Shown piece by piece: positions 24,563 to 32,924 of a DNA stretch of 32,924 nucleotides. Origin of the DNA: Nitrospinales bacterium. Its GTDB lineage: Bacteria > Nitrospinota_A > UBA7883 > JACRGQ01. How positions within the stretch are numbered: position 1 is the stretch's first letter; the number at the start of each line of letters is the position of its first letter. Both the position numbers and the translations under genes were made by a program. The notes beneath the pieces are model-generated. The model worked only from the letters and a program-made list of their open reading frames with translations. It had not been told where the DNA came from and searched no databases. The stretch is taken from the NCBI GenBank assembly GCA_023248535.1, contig JAHFEJ010000027.1:1-32924 (forward strand), written 5' to 3'.

Positions 24563-24889
24563 ATGAAGATAGAGGAATTACAGGAATATGCGATGACGCT
24601 TGGTATTTTAAGCGCCGAAAAATTCACTGACACCAAGGAATTAATCCACACAATCCAGCTTGCCGATGGACGGGAAGACTGTTTTTGTTCAACGGCAGGT
24701 TGCCATTCCACGAAGTATCGTTGCGAGTGGGAGAGCGAATGCTGCAATAGAGATGGCAATGCAATAGAATCACATTCAGAAAATATATTCATGGAAGGCT
24801 TTGTTGGCAATGAGTCAGACTTCCTTGAAGCCATTCGCAAGGTCTACCGCATCCTGAGATCAAGTCCAGTTGATGAAAAACCAAAATGA
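24563..24889 (+). CDS. Cys-rich protein of unknown function, 108 aa
   Basis: A small cytoplasmic protein with no signal peptide. The N-terminal ~30 residues are helical (MKIEELQEYAMTLGILSAEKF). A cysteine cluster follows at C40, C42, C47, C54, C60 and C61 with H48 (DCFCSTAGCHSTKYRCEWES), enough for one zinc site or an Fe-S centre. A helical C-terminus (ESDFLEAIRKVYRIL) ends it. No family recognised. GAGGAG lies 6 bases before the ATG, which supports the gene. It stands alone on the plus strand between two minus-strand operons and next to an AT-rich gap, so lateral acquisition is possible. Confidence 0.65.
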   Translation: MKIEELQEYAMTLGILSAEKFTDTKELIHTIQLADGREDCFCSTAGCHSTKYRCEWESECCNRDGNAIESHSENIFMEGFVGNESDFLEAIRKVYRILRSSPVDEKPK

Positions 24890-24920
24890 CTGCAAGTAGT
24901 TTATTCCAGTTTGAGCCTCC

Positions 24921-24950
24921 CAACAGCCGCGTCAGATTTTGCGGCTGTTG
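24921..24950. repeat. Inverted repeat enclosing the ribH stop codon
   Basis: CAACAGCCGC (24921-24930) and GCGGCTGTTG (24941-24950), a perfect 10-bp stem with a 10-base loop that contains the ribH stop codon. No T-run follows on either strand, so it is more likely an mRNA-end hairpin than a classic terminator. Confidence 0.5.
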
Positions 24951-25396
24951 AGATCCATCATTTCCAGCGCGGTCATGGCGGCATCCCACCCGCGGTTGCC
25001 CGCTTTGCTGCCGGCCCGTTCAATAGCCTGTTCCAGATTTTCGGTGGTGACCAGACCATAGACCACCGGAATGGTGGCCCGCATCGCCAGCGCCGCGACC
25101 CCTTTGGTCACTTCGGCTGAGAGAAATTCGTAGTGGCTGGTATCGCCGCGGATAACGGTGCCGATGCAGATCACAGCATCGAACTTCTTTGCGTCGACCG
25201 CTTTGGCGGCGGCGAAGGGGATCTCGAACGCGCCCGGCACGCGGATGAGGGTGATGTCGTTATCTGAGGCGCCGTGGCGTACCAAACAGTCCCGTGCGCC
25301 ATCTATCAGCTTTGTGTTGATGAATTCGTTAAAACGGCTGGCAACGATGGCGACTTTTTTCCCCGCGCCGTTGATGTTTCCTTCTATCAGGTTCAT
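24932..25396 (-). CDS. ribH: 6,7-dimethyl-8-ribityllumazine synthase
   Basis: A 154-residue enzyme that condenses 5-amino-6-ribitylaminouracil with 3,4-dihydroxy-2-butanone-4-phosphate, the penultimate riboflavin step. Substrate-binding motifs are all present: SRFNEFI (~20), PGAFEIP (~54), [13 protein letters not shown] with the catalytic H88, and the phosphate-site [11 protein letters not shown]. It forms 5-mers or 60-mers that may sheathe riboflavin synthase. The ATG overlaps the ribBA stop by 4 bases. It is the last rib gene; no nusB follows directly. Confidence 0.96.
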   Translation of the reverse strand: MNLIEGNINGAGKKVAIVASRFNEFINTKLIDGARDCLVRHGASDNDITLIRVPGAFEIPFAAAKAVDAKKFDAVICIGTVIRGDTSHYEFLSAEVTKGVAALAMRATIPVVYGLVTTENLEQAIERAGSKAGNRGWDAAMTALEMMDLNSRKI

Positions 25397-26613
25397 TTTT
25401 TCTCTCCTTCGGTTTTCAGTTCCAGCATGTGGCCGAGTTTTGATTGTTTGGTGGTGAGGTAACGCAGGTTGTCACTTTTGGGGACGATCTGGATAGGCAC
25501 CCGGTCTTCGATGTGCAGGCCGTAACCTTCCAGGCCGACTATCTTCTTTGGATTGTTGGTGAGCAGTCGGATACGGCCCAGCCCCAGGCTTCTGAGTATC
25601 TGCGCGCCGATGCCGTAGTCGCGCAGGTCGGGCAGGAAGCCGAGCTTTTCGTTGGCTTCCACAGTGTCGTGGCCTTTGTCTTGCAGGGCATAGGCCATCA
25701 GCTTGCTCATCAGGCCGATGCCGCGCCCCTCCTGAAAGAGGTAGACCAGCACGCCGTTCCCTTCGGCGGCGATCATCCGCAGGGCGGTGTCGAGCTGTTC
25801 GCCGCAATCGCAGCGGTGGCTGTGGAATACGTCGCCGGTGAGGCACTGGCTGTGCATCCGCACCAGTGTGCTGTTTTCGCGGGAGATATCGCCCATCACC
25901 AGCGCCACATGGTTTTCGCCGTTGATGACGTTTTCAAACCCGACGATGCGGAAGGTGCCGTATTCGGTCGGCAGGTTCGCCTCGGCGATCTGTTTCACCA
26001 GCAACTCGCCTTTCAGCCGGTAGTTGATGATCTCTTTCACCGTGACCATCTTGATGCCGTGAATGGCGGCGAATTTTTCCAGATCGGGGAGGCGGGCCAT
26101 GGTGCCGTCGTCATTCATGATCTCGCAGATGACGCCGGCGGGGGAAAGTCCCGCGATGCGGGCCAAGTCGACCGAGCCTTCGGTCTGCCCGGCGCGCACC
26201 AGCACGCCGCCTTCGCGGGCGCGGAGCGGGAATACATGGCCCGGCTGGACCAGGTCTTCCGGTTTGGCGTCCGGGTTCATCGCCGCCAGGATGGTGGTGG
26301 CGCGGTCGGCGGCGGAGATGCCGGTGGAAACGCCGTGGCGCGCCTCTATGGAGACGGTAAACGCCGTGGAAAAGCGCGCGCGGTTCTTTTTGGTCATAAG
26401 GGGAAGGGCCAGCGAATCGACCTTCTCGGGGGTCATGGCGAGGCATATCAGCCCTCGGCCATACTTCGCCATGAAGTTGATTATCTCAGGGGTGGTTTTT
26501 TCGGCGGCGCAAACGAGGTCGCCTTCGTTTTCGCGGTCTTCGTCATCCATCAGGATGACCATCCGCCCGGCGGCAAGTTCTTTGGCCGCCTCTTCCACAT
26601 TGCAAAAAGCCAT
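25393..26613 (-). CDS. ribBA: Bifunctional DHBP synthase / GTP cyclohydrolase II
   Basis: A 406-residue fusion that opens both branches of riboflavin synthesis. The N-terminal RibB part (~1-200) makes 3,4-dihydroxy-2-butanone-4-phosphate: [12 protein letters not shown] metal/acid motif, [17 protein letters not shown], and [23 protein letters not shown]. The C-terminal RibA part (~205-400) hydrolyses GTP; its zinc cysteines are C257, C268 and C270 ([14 protein letters not shown]), followed by [15 protein letters not shown] and LTNNPKKI. Both halves look intact. GAGG precedes the ATG. It lies 23 bases after ribE. Confidence 0.96.
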   Translation of the reverse strand: MAFCNVEEAAKELAAGRMVILMDDEDRENEGDLVCAAEKTTPEIINFMAKYGRGLICLAMTPEKVDSLALPLMTKKNRARFSTAFTVSIEARHGVSTGISAADRATTILAAMNPDAKPEDLVQPGHVFPLRAREGGVLVRAGQTEGSVDLARIAGLSPAGVICEIMNDDGTMARLPDLEKFAAIHGIKMVTVKEIINYRLKGELLVKQIAEANLPTEYGTFRIVGFENVINGENHVALVMGDISRENSTLVRMHSQCLTGDVFHSHRCDCGEQLDTALRMIAAEGNGVLVYLFQEGRGIGLMSKLMAYALQDKGHDTVEANEKLGFLPDLRDYGIGAQILRSLGLGRIRLLTNNPKKIVGLEGYGLHIEDRVPIQIVPKSDNLRYLTTKQSKLGHMLELKTEGEKK

Positions 26614-26636
26614 TTACAACCTCGATGTGCTACGGC

Positions 26637-27278
26637 TCAGATGAACCCTTTTTCTTTTAAGTACTTCTCGTCGATCCGGCTTTGCGGCCGGCCCGATAAA
26701 AGCAGTTTTTCCGTATATTTAGCTATAATATCACATTCCATGTTCACAGCCGAACCGGGGGCGAGGGTGTGCAGATTGGTGACCTCAAGAGTGTGGGGAA
26801 TAACAGCGATGGTAATGCGGCGGTTTGAAATGCGGGCGACCGTCAGGGATATTCCATTTATCGCAATAGAGCCTTTTTCAACGGTATACCTATCTATATC
26901 TTCAGGAATTTCGAAGTCCAGCTCCACGTTATCGCCAATAACCTTTTTGCCAAGGTAGCTGCCCAAGCCATCGACGTGCCCCTGCATGATGTGACCGCCG
27001 AGGCGGTCGGAGAGGCGGAGCGCCTTTTCCAAGTTTACCATCGTTTTGGGTTTATAGCCGCCGATGACGGTGCGGTCGAGCGATTCCTTCGATACGTCGA
27101 AAACGGCGCTGTTGCCCGAAAACTCCTTGGCGGTAAGGCAGACGCCGTCGATGGCGATGGAATCGCCGATGGCCGTATCGGCCCAGAATCCGGGGGCATC
27201 GATGACCAGGCGCGCGGCTTTCCCCGCGAGTGAGAGCGAGCCGACCTGGCCGGTGGCCTGTACAATGCCGGTAAACAT
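26637..27278 (-). CDS. ribE: Riboflavin synthase, alpha chain
   Basis: A 213-residue enzyme of two lumazine-binding repeats that turns two lumazine molecules into riboflavin plus a pyrimidine. The first repeat opens with MFTGIVQATGQV and has SIAIDGVCLTAKEF; the second begins GHIMQGHVDGLG with KGSIAINGISLTVARI. The length fits the family (~200). The ATG overlaps the ribD stop by one base (TGATG), so translation is coupled. Some genomes call this gene ribC. Confidence 0.95.
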   Translation of the reverse strand: MFTGIVQATGQVGSLSLAGKAARLVIDAPGFWADTAIGDSIAIDGVCLTAKEFSGNSAVFDVSKESLDRTVIGGYKPKTMVNLEKALRLSDRLGGHIMQGHVDGLGSYLGKKVIGDNVELDFEIPEDIDRYTVEKGSIAINGISLTVARISNRRITIAVIPHTLEVTNLHTLAPGSAVNMECDIIAKYTEKLLLSGRPQSRIDEKYLKEKGFI

Positions 27279-28393
27279 CAGCGGTTAATATACCCCTCTA
27301 TCAGGAAATTCGTTTTGTGTTTCGATAGCCGCTCATCGCCTATCGGCGTGACGGTCATGCTGTCTATTTTAATCGCCCCGGCGATGCCCTTGACCCCCGC
27401 GCCGCCAAAGATGGAAAAACGTCCGCTGCCGCCCAGCAGTACCGGGGCGTAGAAGAGGGCGAGCTTGTCGACGATCCCTTCGTTCAGGGCGGCGGTGTAG
27501 AGTTCGGCGCCCCCTTCCAGCAAGAGGTTCACCACGCCGCGTTTGCCCAGTTCCGCCATCAGTTCCTTGAGGTTCACCCGCTGGTTTTTCTCCGGCAGAC
27601 GGAGCACGGTAGCCCCTTCCTCCTCCAGCGCTTTCGTGCGGCGGCTGTTGTCGCTTGCGGTGGCGATGATAACGTTCCCACCAACGGAATGGAGCGCCGC
27701 GGCGGACGGAGGGGTATCCAGTCCGGTATCAACAATCACGCGCATGGGATGCCTGACACCATCCTTTTTTTTAAGGCGGACGTTCAGGCGCGGGTCATCT
27801 TTGATCAGGGTGTTCACCCCCACCATGACGGCATCGCTGGCGGCGCGCATTTCGTGAACCTTCAGGCGTGACAGTTCGTTGCTGATCCATTTGCTGGCGC
27901 CGTCTTCGGCGGCGATTTTGCCATCGAGGCTGCATGCCGCTTTCAGCGTGACGAAGGGGATGTTCTGGGTGATGAATTTGTTCCACCCTTCGTTAAGCTG
28001 TTGGGCCTCTTTTTGATGCAAGCCAACCATCACGGTGAGACCCGCTTTTTTAAGGCGGGCGATTCCCTTGCCGGCCACCAGCGGATTGGGATCGGGCGTG
28101 GCGATAACCACCTTGACAATCCCGGCTTCGATGACGGCATCGGCGCAGGGGGGCGTTTTGCCGTGGTGGGAGCACGGCTCCAGGGTGACATAGAGCGTGG
28201 CTCCTTTGGCGTTGGCCTTGGCTTTTTTTATGGCAACGATCTCGGCGTGATCTCCGCCCGCTTTTTCGTGGAAACCTTCGGCGACAATCTTGCCGTTCTT
28301 AATGAGTACGGCGCCGACAAGCGGGTTGGGGCTCGTGCGCCCGCGGGCCTTTTCGGCCAACGCGAGCGCACGGAGCATGAATTCCGGTTTCAT
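27278..28393 (-). CDS. ribD: Bifunctional pyrimidine deaminase/reductase
   Basis: A 371-residue enzyme for the second and third steps of the GTP branch of riboflavin synthesis. The N-terminal deaminase carries the zinc site H49 and E51 (DHAEIVAI), C74 (EPCSHHGKTPPC) and C83. The C-terminal NADPH-dependent reductase starts near residue 150 with FVTLKAACSLDGKIA and has VNLLLEGGAELYTAAL. Length is typical. Start ATG at 28393 is 11 bases after the ppdK stop, without a strong Shine-Dalgarno. No FMN riboswitch is seen upstream of it. Confidence 0.95.
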   Translation of the reverse strand: MKPEFMLRALALAEKARGRTSPNPLVGAVLIKNGKIVAEGFHEKAGGDHAEIVAIKKAKANAKGATLYVTLEPCSHHGKTPPCADAVIEAGIVKVVIATPDPNPLVAGKGIARLKKAGLTVMVGLHQKEAQQLNEGWNKFITQNIPFVTLKAACSLDGKIAAEDGASKWISNELSRLKVHEMRAASDAVMVGVNTLIKDDPRLNVRLKKKDGVRHPMRVIVDTGLDTPPSAAALHSVGGNVIIATASDNSRRTKALEEEGATVLRLPEKNQRVNLKELMAELGKRGVVNLLLEGGAELYTAALNEGIVDKLALFYAPVLLGGSGRFSIFGGAGVKGIAGAIKIDSMTVTPIGDERLSKHKTNFLIEGYINR

Positions 28394-28404
28394 CGGGTAA
28401 AGCG

Positions 28405-31053
28405 TCAGGCGGTGCCGCTGCTGGCCTCGCCGATGGCGGCGTGCGCGGCGGCAAGCCGGGCGATCGGGATGCGGTATGGCGAACAGCTCACATAATCCAG
28501 CCCCAGGCGGTGGCAGAGCGCGACCGATCTCGGATCGCCGCCATGCTCGCCGCAGATGCCGACTTTCAGTTTCGGGTTCACGCTGCGTCCTTTTTCCACG
28601 CCGATGCGCATCAGTTGGCCCACCCCCTCCTCGTCTATGCTGACGAACGGATCCTCGGGGAAAATCCCTTTCTCGACATACGCGGGGAGGAAGGTGCCGG
28701 CGTCATCGCGGCTGAGACCGAGGGTTGTTTGGGTGAGGTCGTTCGTGCCGAAGCTGAAGAAGGCGGCTTCCTTTGCGATGCCGTCGGCGCAGAGCGCGGC
28801 GCGGGGAAGCTCTATCATGGTGCCCACAATGATCGGCAACTTGATGCCCCTTTGTTTCTGCACCTCTTTGCTCACGCGGACAACCATCTCTTTGCACAGT
28901 TCCAGCTCCTTCAGCGTACCGACGAGCGGAATCATCACTTCGGGCATCGCTTTTACCTTTCTCTTCAGAAGGTCGGCGGTCGCCTCAAAGATGGCGCGGG
29001 CCTGCATTTCGTAAATTTCCATGTAGGTGATGCCGAGGCGGCAGCCGCGGTGCCCCAGCATCGGGTTTGCTTCGTGCAACTGCTCGGCGCGGCTTTCCAC
29101 GTCGCGCGCCGGAATGCCCATTTCATGCGCCACCTTGTCAATCTGTTCATGCGTCTTGGGCAGGAATTCGTGGAGCGGCGGATCCAGAAGCCGGATGGTG
29201 ACAGGGAAGCCTTCCATCGCCTTGAGGATGCCCTTGAAATCGCTCCGCTGCATCGGCAGCAGCTTGCGCAGGGCTTTCATGCGGGCTTCCTTGCTATTGG
29301 CGATTATCATCTCGCGCACGGCGAGGATGCGGTCTTTGGCGAAGAACATATGCTCGGTACGGCAGAGGCCGATTCCGGCCGCGCCGAAACCGCGGGCTAT
29401 CGCCGCGTCTTCCGGGGTGTCGGCGTTGGCCCGTACGCCCAGCTTACGCATGCCATCGGCCCAGCCCATAAGGGTGTCGAAATAACCGGAGAGGGTGGGG
29501 GATACCAGCGGGGTTTTTCCCAAAATGACCTGGCCGGTGCTTCCATCGAGGGTTATCCAGTCGCCCGCGGCTACCACCGTTTTACCCACGTGGAAAACGC
29601 GGTGCACTTCATCTATCTTGACTTCACCCGCGCCGGAAATGCAGCACTTGCCCATGCCGCGCGCCACCACCGCGGCGTGGGAGGTCATGCCGCCGTGCAC
29701 GGTGAGGATGCCTTGAGACACGCTCATGCCGGAGAGGTCTTCGGGGGACGTTTCATAGCGCACCAAAATCGGGTGCCGCCCCTGCTCCGCCAACAGGCGC
29801 GCCTCGCCGGAACTGAAGACCACCTGGCCCACCGCCGCGCCGGGGGACGCGGGAAGCCCCTTCGCCAGCACCTGCAGTTTCGCTTTCGGGTCGATCATCG
29901 GGTGCAGCAACTGGTCGAGCTGCGATGGCTCGATCCGCTTGACGGCTTCTTTTTTCGATATCATTTTTTCCTTCACCATGTCCACGGCGATGCGCACGGC
30001 GGAGGCGGCGGTGCGCTTGCCCACGCGGGCCTGGAGCATGTAAAGCTTTTTGTTCTGGATGGTGAATTCGAGGTCGAGCATATCGCGGTAATGTTTTTCC
30101 AGCTTTGCCGCGATCCTGAGAAGGTCTTTGGCGGCTTCCGGAAAAACCTTCGCCATGCCGTCCACATGCATGGGGGTGCGGATACCGGCCACTACGTCTT
30201 CTCCTTGCGCGTTCACCAAAAATTCGCCGTAGAAGTGATGTTCGCCGGTGCTGGGGTTGCGGGTGAAGGCGACGCCGGTGCCGCTGTCGTTACCCATGTT
30301 GCCGAAGACCATCGACTGCACGTTAACGGCGGTGCCCCAGGTGACGGGGATGTTGTAAAGTTTGCGGTAGTCCTTGGCACGTTGGTTGTTCCAGCTGCCG
30401 AAAACGGCGTTGATGGCCATGGTGAGCTGAATCTGGGGGTCTTGCGGGAACGGCTTGCCGGTTTTGTGTTTGACCGCTTCCTTGAATTCTTCAACGATTT
30501 CGGCCAGCGATTCGGCGGTGAGGTCGGCATCGAATTTCGCGCCGCTCTTATGCTTCTTCTGTTCGAGAATGTGGTCAAAGATACTTTTCTTCACCCCCAG
30601 CACCACGTCGCCGAACATGGCGATGAAGCGGCGGTAACTGTCGTACGCGAAGCGGGCGTTGCCCGTCATCTTGATGAGCGCGGGGAGCGTTTGGTCGTTC
30701 AGGCCGAGGTTGAGTACGGTATCCATCATGCCGGGCATCGAGGCGCGCGCGCCGGAGCGGACGGAGCAGAGCAGGGGATTGGCGGGGTTGCCGAACTGGC
30801 GGCCCATCATTTTTTCCAGGCGGGCCATCTGTTTGGCCACTTCCTCTTTCAGCCCTTTGGGCCATTTTTCGCCGTTCTCGAAGTAGTAGACGCACGCCTC
30901 GGTGGTGATGGTGAAACCGGCCGGCACGGGGCAGCCGAGGTTGCACATTTCGGCGAGGTTCGCCCCCTTGCCACCGAGAAGATTCTTCATTTTCGCGGTT
31001 CCATCAGCTTTGCCGGGACCAAAGAAATAAACGTATTTTTTTGCCGTAACCAT
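28405..31053 (-). CDS. ppdK: Pyruvate, phosphate dikinase
   Basis: An 882-residue enzyme that interconverts ATP + phosphate + pyruvate and AMP + pyrophosphate + phosphoenolpyruvate. Domain order: an ATP-grasp domain (start YVYFFGPGKADG, KNLLGGKGANLAEM), a phosphohistidine domain with the swivelling His (H459 in GGMTSHAAVVARGMGK) and a PEP/pyruvate TIM barrel with the C834 motif VGICGEHGGDP. The length fits the family. AAAGGGAG precedes the ATG. It lies 20 bases downstream of glyS and 11 bases upstream of ribD, an uninterrupted minus-strand run. It suggests PPi-linked glycolysis or gluconeogenesis. Confidence 0.97.
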   Translation of the reverse strand: MVTAKKYVYFFGPGKADGTAKMKNLLGGKGANLAEMCNLGCPVPAGFTITTEACVYYFENGEKWPKGLKEEVAKQMARLEKMMGRQFGNPANPLLCSVRSGARASMPGMMDTVLNLGLNDQTLPALIKMTGNARFAYDSYRRFIAMFGDVVLGVKKSIFDHILEQKKHKSGAKFDADLTAESLAEIVEEFKEAVKHKTGKPFPQDPQIQLTMAINAVFGSWNNQRAKDYRKLYNIPVTWGTAVNVQSMVFGNMGNDSGTGVAFTRNPSTGEHHFYGEFLVNAQGEDVVAGIRTPMHVDGMAKVFPEAAKDLLRIAAKLEKHYRDMLDLEFTIQNKKLYMLQARVGKRTAASAVRIAVDMVKEKMISKKEAVKRIEPSQLDQLLHPMIDPKAKLQVLAKGLPASPGAAVGQVVFSSGEARLLAEQGRHPILVRYETSPEDLSGMSVSQGILTVHGGMTSHAAVVARGMGKCCISGAGEVKIDEVHRVFHVGKTVVAAGDWITLDGSTGQVILGKTPLVSPTLSGYFDTLMGWADGMRKLGVRANADTPEDAAIARGFGAAGIGLCRTEHMFFAKDRILAVREMIIANSKEARMKALRKLLPMQRSDFKGILKAMEGFPVTIRLLDPPLHEFLPKTHEQIDKVAHEMGIPARDVESRAEQLHEANPMLGHRGCRLGITYMEIYEMQARAIFEATADLLKRKVKAMPEVMIPLVGTLKELELCKEMVVRVSKEVQKQRGIKLPIIVGTMIELPRAALCADGIAKEAAFFSFGTNDLTQTTLGLSRDDAGTFLPAYVEKGIFPEDPFVSIDEEGVGQLMRIGVEKGRSVNPKLKVGICGEHGGDPRSVALCHRLGLDYVSCSPYRIPIARLAAAHAAIGEASSGTA

Positions 31054-31073
31054 GGCGCTCTCCCTTTAGAAAT

Positions 31074-32924
31074 TTATTCTTTAAAAACCAATTTTGAAAA
31101 GTCCGCGACATCACCGAACAGGTTAGCCGCTTGGCGCAAAAGCCCCAGCCTGTTGCGCTTTTTTATTTCATCGCTGTCGTTCACCATCACGCCGTCGAAA
31201 AACGCATCCACCGCCCCGCGTATGCCCGCGATCTCGCGCAGCACTCCGGCGTAATCTTTCGCCGTTTTCAGGGGGAGCGCTTTCGCCGCGCACTGTTTCA
31301 GGGCGGCGAGCAACGCCTGTTCCACCGGTTCGGCCAGCGCCGCTTCGTCCACCGAGGCATCGAGGTGGTCTTTCGAGATGTTGGCGGCGCGCCGGAAGGT
31401 GGTGGAAAGCGCCTCGGCGTACGGTTCCGATTTCATCGCCTGCAAGGCCTCGCAGCGCTTAAGCGCATCGGGCAGCGCGTCGAAGCCTGCCGCCAGCACG
31501 GAATCTATAACGTCGTAGGTGAGGTCGCGTTGCTGAAATTCGCCTTTGATGCGTCCGGCGAAAAATTCGGTCAAATCCGCTTTTGCCTTGGCGGCATTGG
31601 CCTTGAGGCCGTTCGGCAACGCTCCGATGCCGGCGATTATGATCTGTTTCAGCCCGATATTGGTTCCCGCGAGAAGGATGCGTATGATCCCCAGCGCGTG
31701 GCGGCGCAGGGAAAACGGGTCTTCGCTGCCGGAAGGAACCATGCCAAGCGCGAAGCAGCCGGCCAGCGTTTCAATCTTGTCGGCCAGCGCCACGCATGAG
31801 GCGGCAGGTGTGGAGGGAAGATCATCCCCGGAAAAGCGGGGGCGGTAATGCTGGTCTATCGCCTGTGCGACGGTTGCGGTGATTCCTTCCGCCTTCGCGT
31901 ATTCCCGTCCCATGATCCCTTGCAGTTCGGGGAATTCAAAGACCGCTTGCGTGGCGAGATCGGCTTTGCATAGCTCGGCGGCGGCGATGACCTGCGTTAC
32001 CTCGGACGGGCAGATGGTTTTGGCGATTTCGGCGGCGATGACCGCCATGCGGTCGACTTTGTTGGCAACCGTGCCGAGGCCCTTCATATAGTTGATGCCG
32101 GAGAGTTTTTTCTTGAAGTGTGTTATCGGGTGTTTGCGGTCTTCATCGAAGAAGAAGCGGGCGTCCGACAGGCGGGCTTCCAGCACCCGTTCGTAACCGG
32201 CCCTTACAGGGGCCATGTCGGCGCAACGGATGTTGCTGAAAGCGACGAATTTATTGGTCAATGCGCCATCCTTGCCTTCCACGGGGAAGTAACGCTGGTG
32301 GTGCATCATCACGGTTATGAGCAGCTCGCGCGGGAGTTCAAGGTATTTTTCCTTGAAAGAGCCGACCACGGCCACCGGGTTTTCGGTGAGGTAGCAGACC
32401 TCCTCCATCAGTTCGGCGTGGTGGATGGGGTTCAGCCCCTGCGCGGCGAGTTCGGCGAACTGTTTTTTAATCGAGGCGCGGCGTTTATCGGGATCGGCGA
32501 GAACGCCGGCTTTTTCCAGCATCTGTTCGTAAGCGGCGGCCGAGGTGATCGTCACCGGTCCGGCGGAGGTAAAGCGATGCCCCAGTGTGGTATTTCCGGA
32601 ATGGAGATTCTCTATGTTGAACGATAGCCGCTGTTCGCCAAGCAGTGCGACAATGCCGCGCAACGGGCGGGCGAAGCGGGTTTCGCCATTCCCCCAGCGC
32701 ATCGTCTTGGGGAACGGAAGAGAGGTGATCGCCTGTGGCAGCAAAGAGGTAAAGAGGTCGGCGGTGTTTTGGCCCCCCTCTTGCACTTCCACGTAGAGGT
32801 ATTCCCCTTTGGGGGTGGATTCCGTTTTCAGGGCATCGGGGCCGAGGCCATGTTTCTTCGCGAAGCCGAGCGCCACGTTGGTGAAGCTGCCATCGGCCGC
32901 CACCCCCGCTTTTTTGGGCGGGCC
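31074..32924 (-). CDS. glyS: Glycyl-tRNA synthetase beta subunit (partial, 5' end outside window)
   Basis: The frame is open to the window edge; the track start at 32903 is an internal GTG, preceded by in-frame GPPKKAG, the conserved GPP motif of GlyS. About 616 residues of the usual ~690 are visible. The beta subunit of the alpha2-beta2 synthetase binds tRNA-Gly; characteristic stretches are LPFPKTMRWGNGETRFARPLRGIVALL, RDLTYDVIDSVLAAGF and a C-terminal DALR-type anticodon-binding region near ITGI-like helices (LREIAGIRGAVDAFFDGVMVNDSD). The catalytic alpha subunit GlyQ would lie outside. This form is typical of most Gram-negative bacteria. Confidence 0.95.
   Translation of the reverse strand, partial: GPPKKAGVAADGSFTNVALGFAKKHGLGPDALKTESTPKGEYLYVEVQEGGQNTADLFTSLLPQAITSLPFPKTMRWGNGETRFARPLRGIVALLGEQRLSFNIENLHSGNTTLGHRFTSAGPVTITSAAAYEQMLEKAGVLADPDKRRASIKKQFAELAAQGLNPIHHAELMEEVCYLTENPVAVVGSFKEKYLELPRELLITVMMHHQRYFPVEGKDGALTNKFVAFSNIRCADMAPVRAGYERVLEARLSDARFFFDEDRKHPITHFKKKLSGINYMKGLGTVANKVDRMAVIAAEIAKTICPSEVTQVIAAAELCKADLATQAVFEFPELQGIMGREYAKAEGITATVAQAIDQHYRPRFSGDDLPSTPAASCVALADKIETLAGCFALGMVPSGSEDPFSLRRHALGIIRILLAGTNIGLKQIIIAGIGALPNGLKANAAKAKADLTEFFAGRIKGEFQQRDLTYDVIDSVLAAGFDALPDALKRCEALQAMKSEPYAEALSTTFRRAANISKDHLDASVDEAALAEPVEQALLAALKQCAAKALPLKTAKDYAGVLREIAGIRGAVDAFFDGVMVNDSDEIKKRNRLGLLRQAANLFGDVADFSKLVFKE

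Noticed and set aside
25444-26958. 504-aa plus-strand ORF
   Set aside because: Shadow of ribBA and ribE on the opposite strand; no family features.
28385-28410. FMN riboswitch before the rib genes
   Set aside because: Only 11 bases separate ppdK and ribD, and no RFN-like sequence was seen there or before ribH.
28441-31254. 937-aa plus-strand ORF
   Set aside because: It is the antisense shadow of ppdK; the minus-strand product has every pyruvate phosphate dikinase motif, while this one is rich in His/Gly/Ala/Arg without recognisable domains, as GC-biased shadows are.

Overview
The window (about 58% GC by eye) looks like chromosomal DNA of a Gram-negative bacterium. It encodes a type IV pilus-type secretin, lipoprotein and periplasmic signal peptides, an extracytoplasmic-function (ECF) sigma module and a two-subunit-type glycyl-tRNA synthetase (GlyS). 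Gene order (clpX-lon; glyS-ppdK; ribD-ribE-ribBA-ribH with nusB nearby) fits Desulfobacterota, Nitrospinota or Nitrospirota-like lineages, but nothing here fixes the taxon.

Layout. 1-5.8 kb (+): C-terminal end of clpX, lon, a second ClpX-like AAA+ ATPase, and threonine synthase, closed by an intrinsic terminator. 5.9-12.7 kb (+): a tightly overlapping envelope operon. It holds a PilM-PilN fusion, PilO, PilP, a lipoprotein secretin, a 55-aa membrane ORF missing from the ORF track, a protein with FlgT/CsgG-like features, and a single-pass membrane protein. 12.7-14.9 kb (+): a secreted Lys/Ala/Pro-rich small protein, a Spy/CpxP-like periplasmic protein, an ECF sigma factor, a probable one-helix anti-sigma factor and a membrane-anchored CnrX-like sensor. 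The first two of these genes share a matching ECF-type promoter. 15.1-20.25 kb (+): a complete cytoplasmic NAD-linked [NiFe]-hydrogenase operon, hoxF(EF fusion)-hoxU-hoxY-hoxH-hoxW, behind a good sigma-70 promoter and several dyads.

20.3-32.9 kb is mostly on the minus strand. Read 5' to 3' it is glyS (cut by the window edge), ppdK, ribD, ribE, ribBA, ribH, then about 2.4 kb of accessory DNA, then nusB, a metallophosphoesterase and holA. The accessory DNA separates ribH from nusB, which are adjacent in many relatives. It holds a Cys-rich orphan gene, a Phd/RelE-type toxin-antitoxin pair bracketed by two diverged 60-bp direct repeats, a 44-aa membrane ORF missing from the track, and a cyclic-nucleotide-binding protein.

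How the genes work together. Lon, ClpX and the ClpX-like ATPase are protein quality-control machines. The Pil operon supplies the inner-membrane platform and outer-membrane channel of a pilus or secretion apparatus, without the motor or pilin genes. The sigma module probably senses envelope or metal stress and drives its own periplasmic proteins. The hydrogenase couples H2 to NAD(H). The rib genes make riboflavin, the precursor of the FMN that the hydrogenase diaphorase needs. The least-explained parts are the ECF regulon with its twin promoters, the repeat-flanked accessory island, and the unusual downstream half of the pilus operon.
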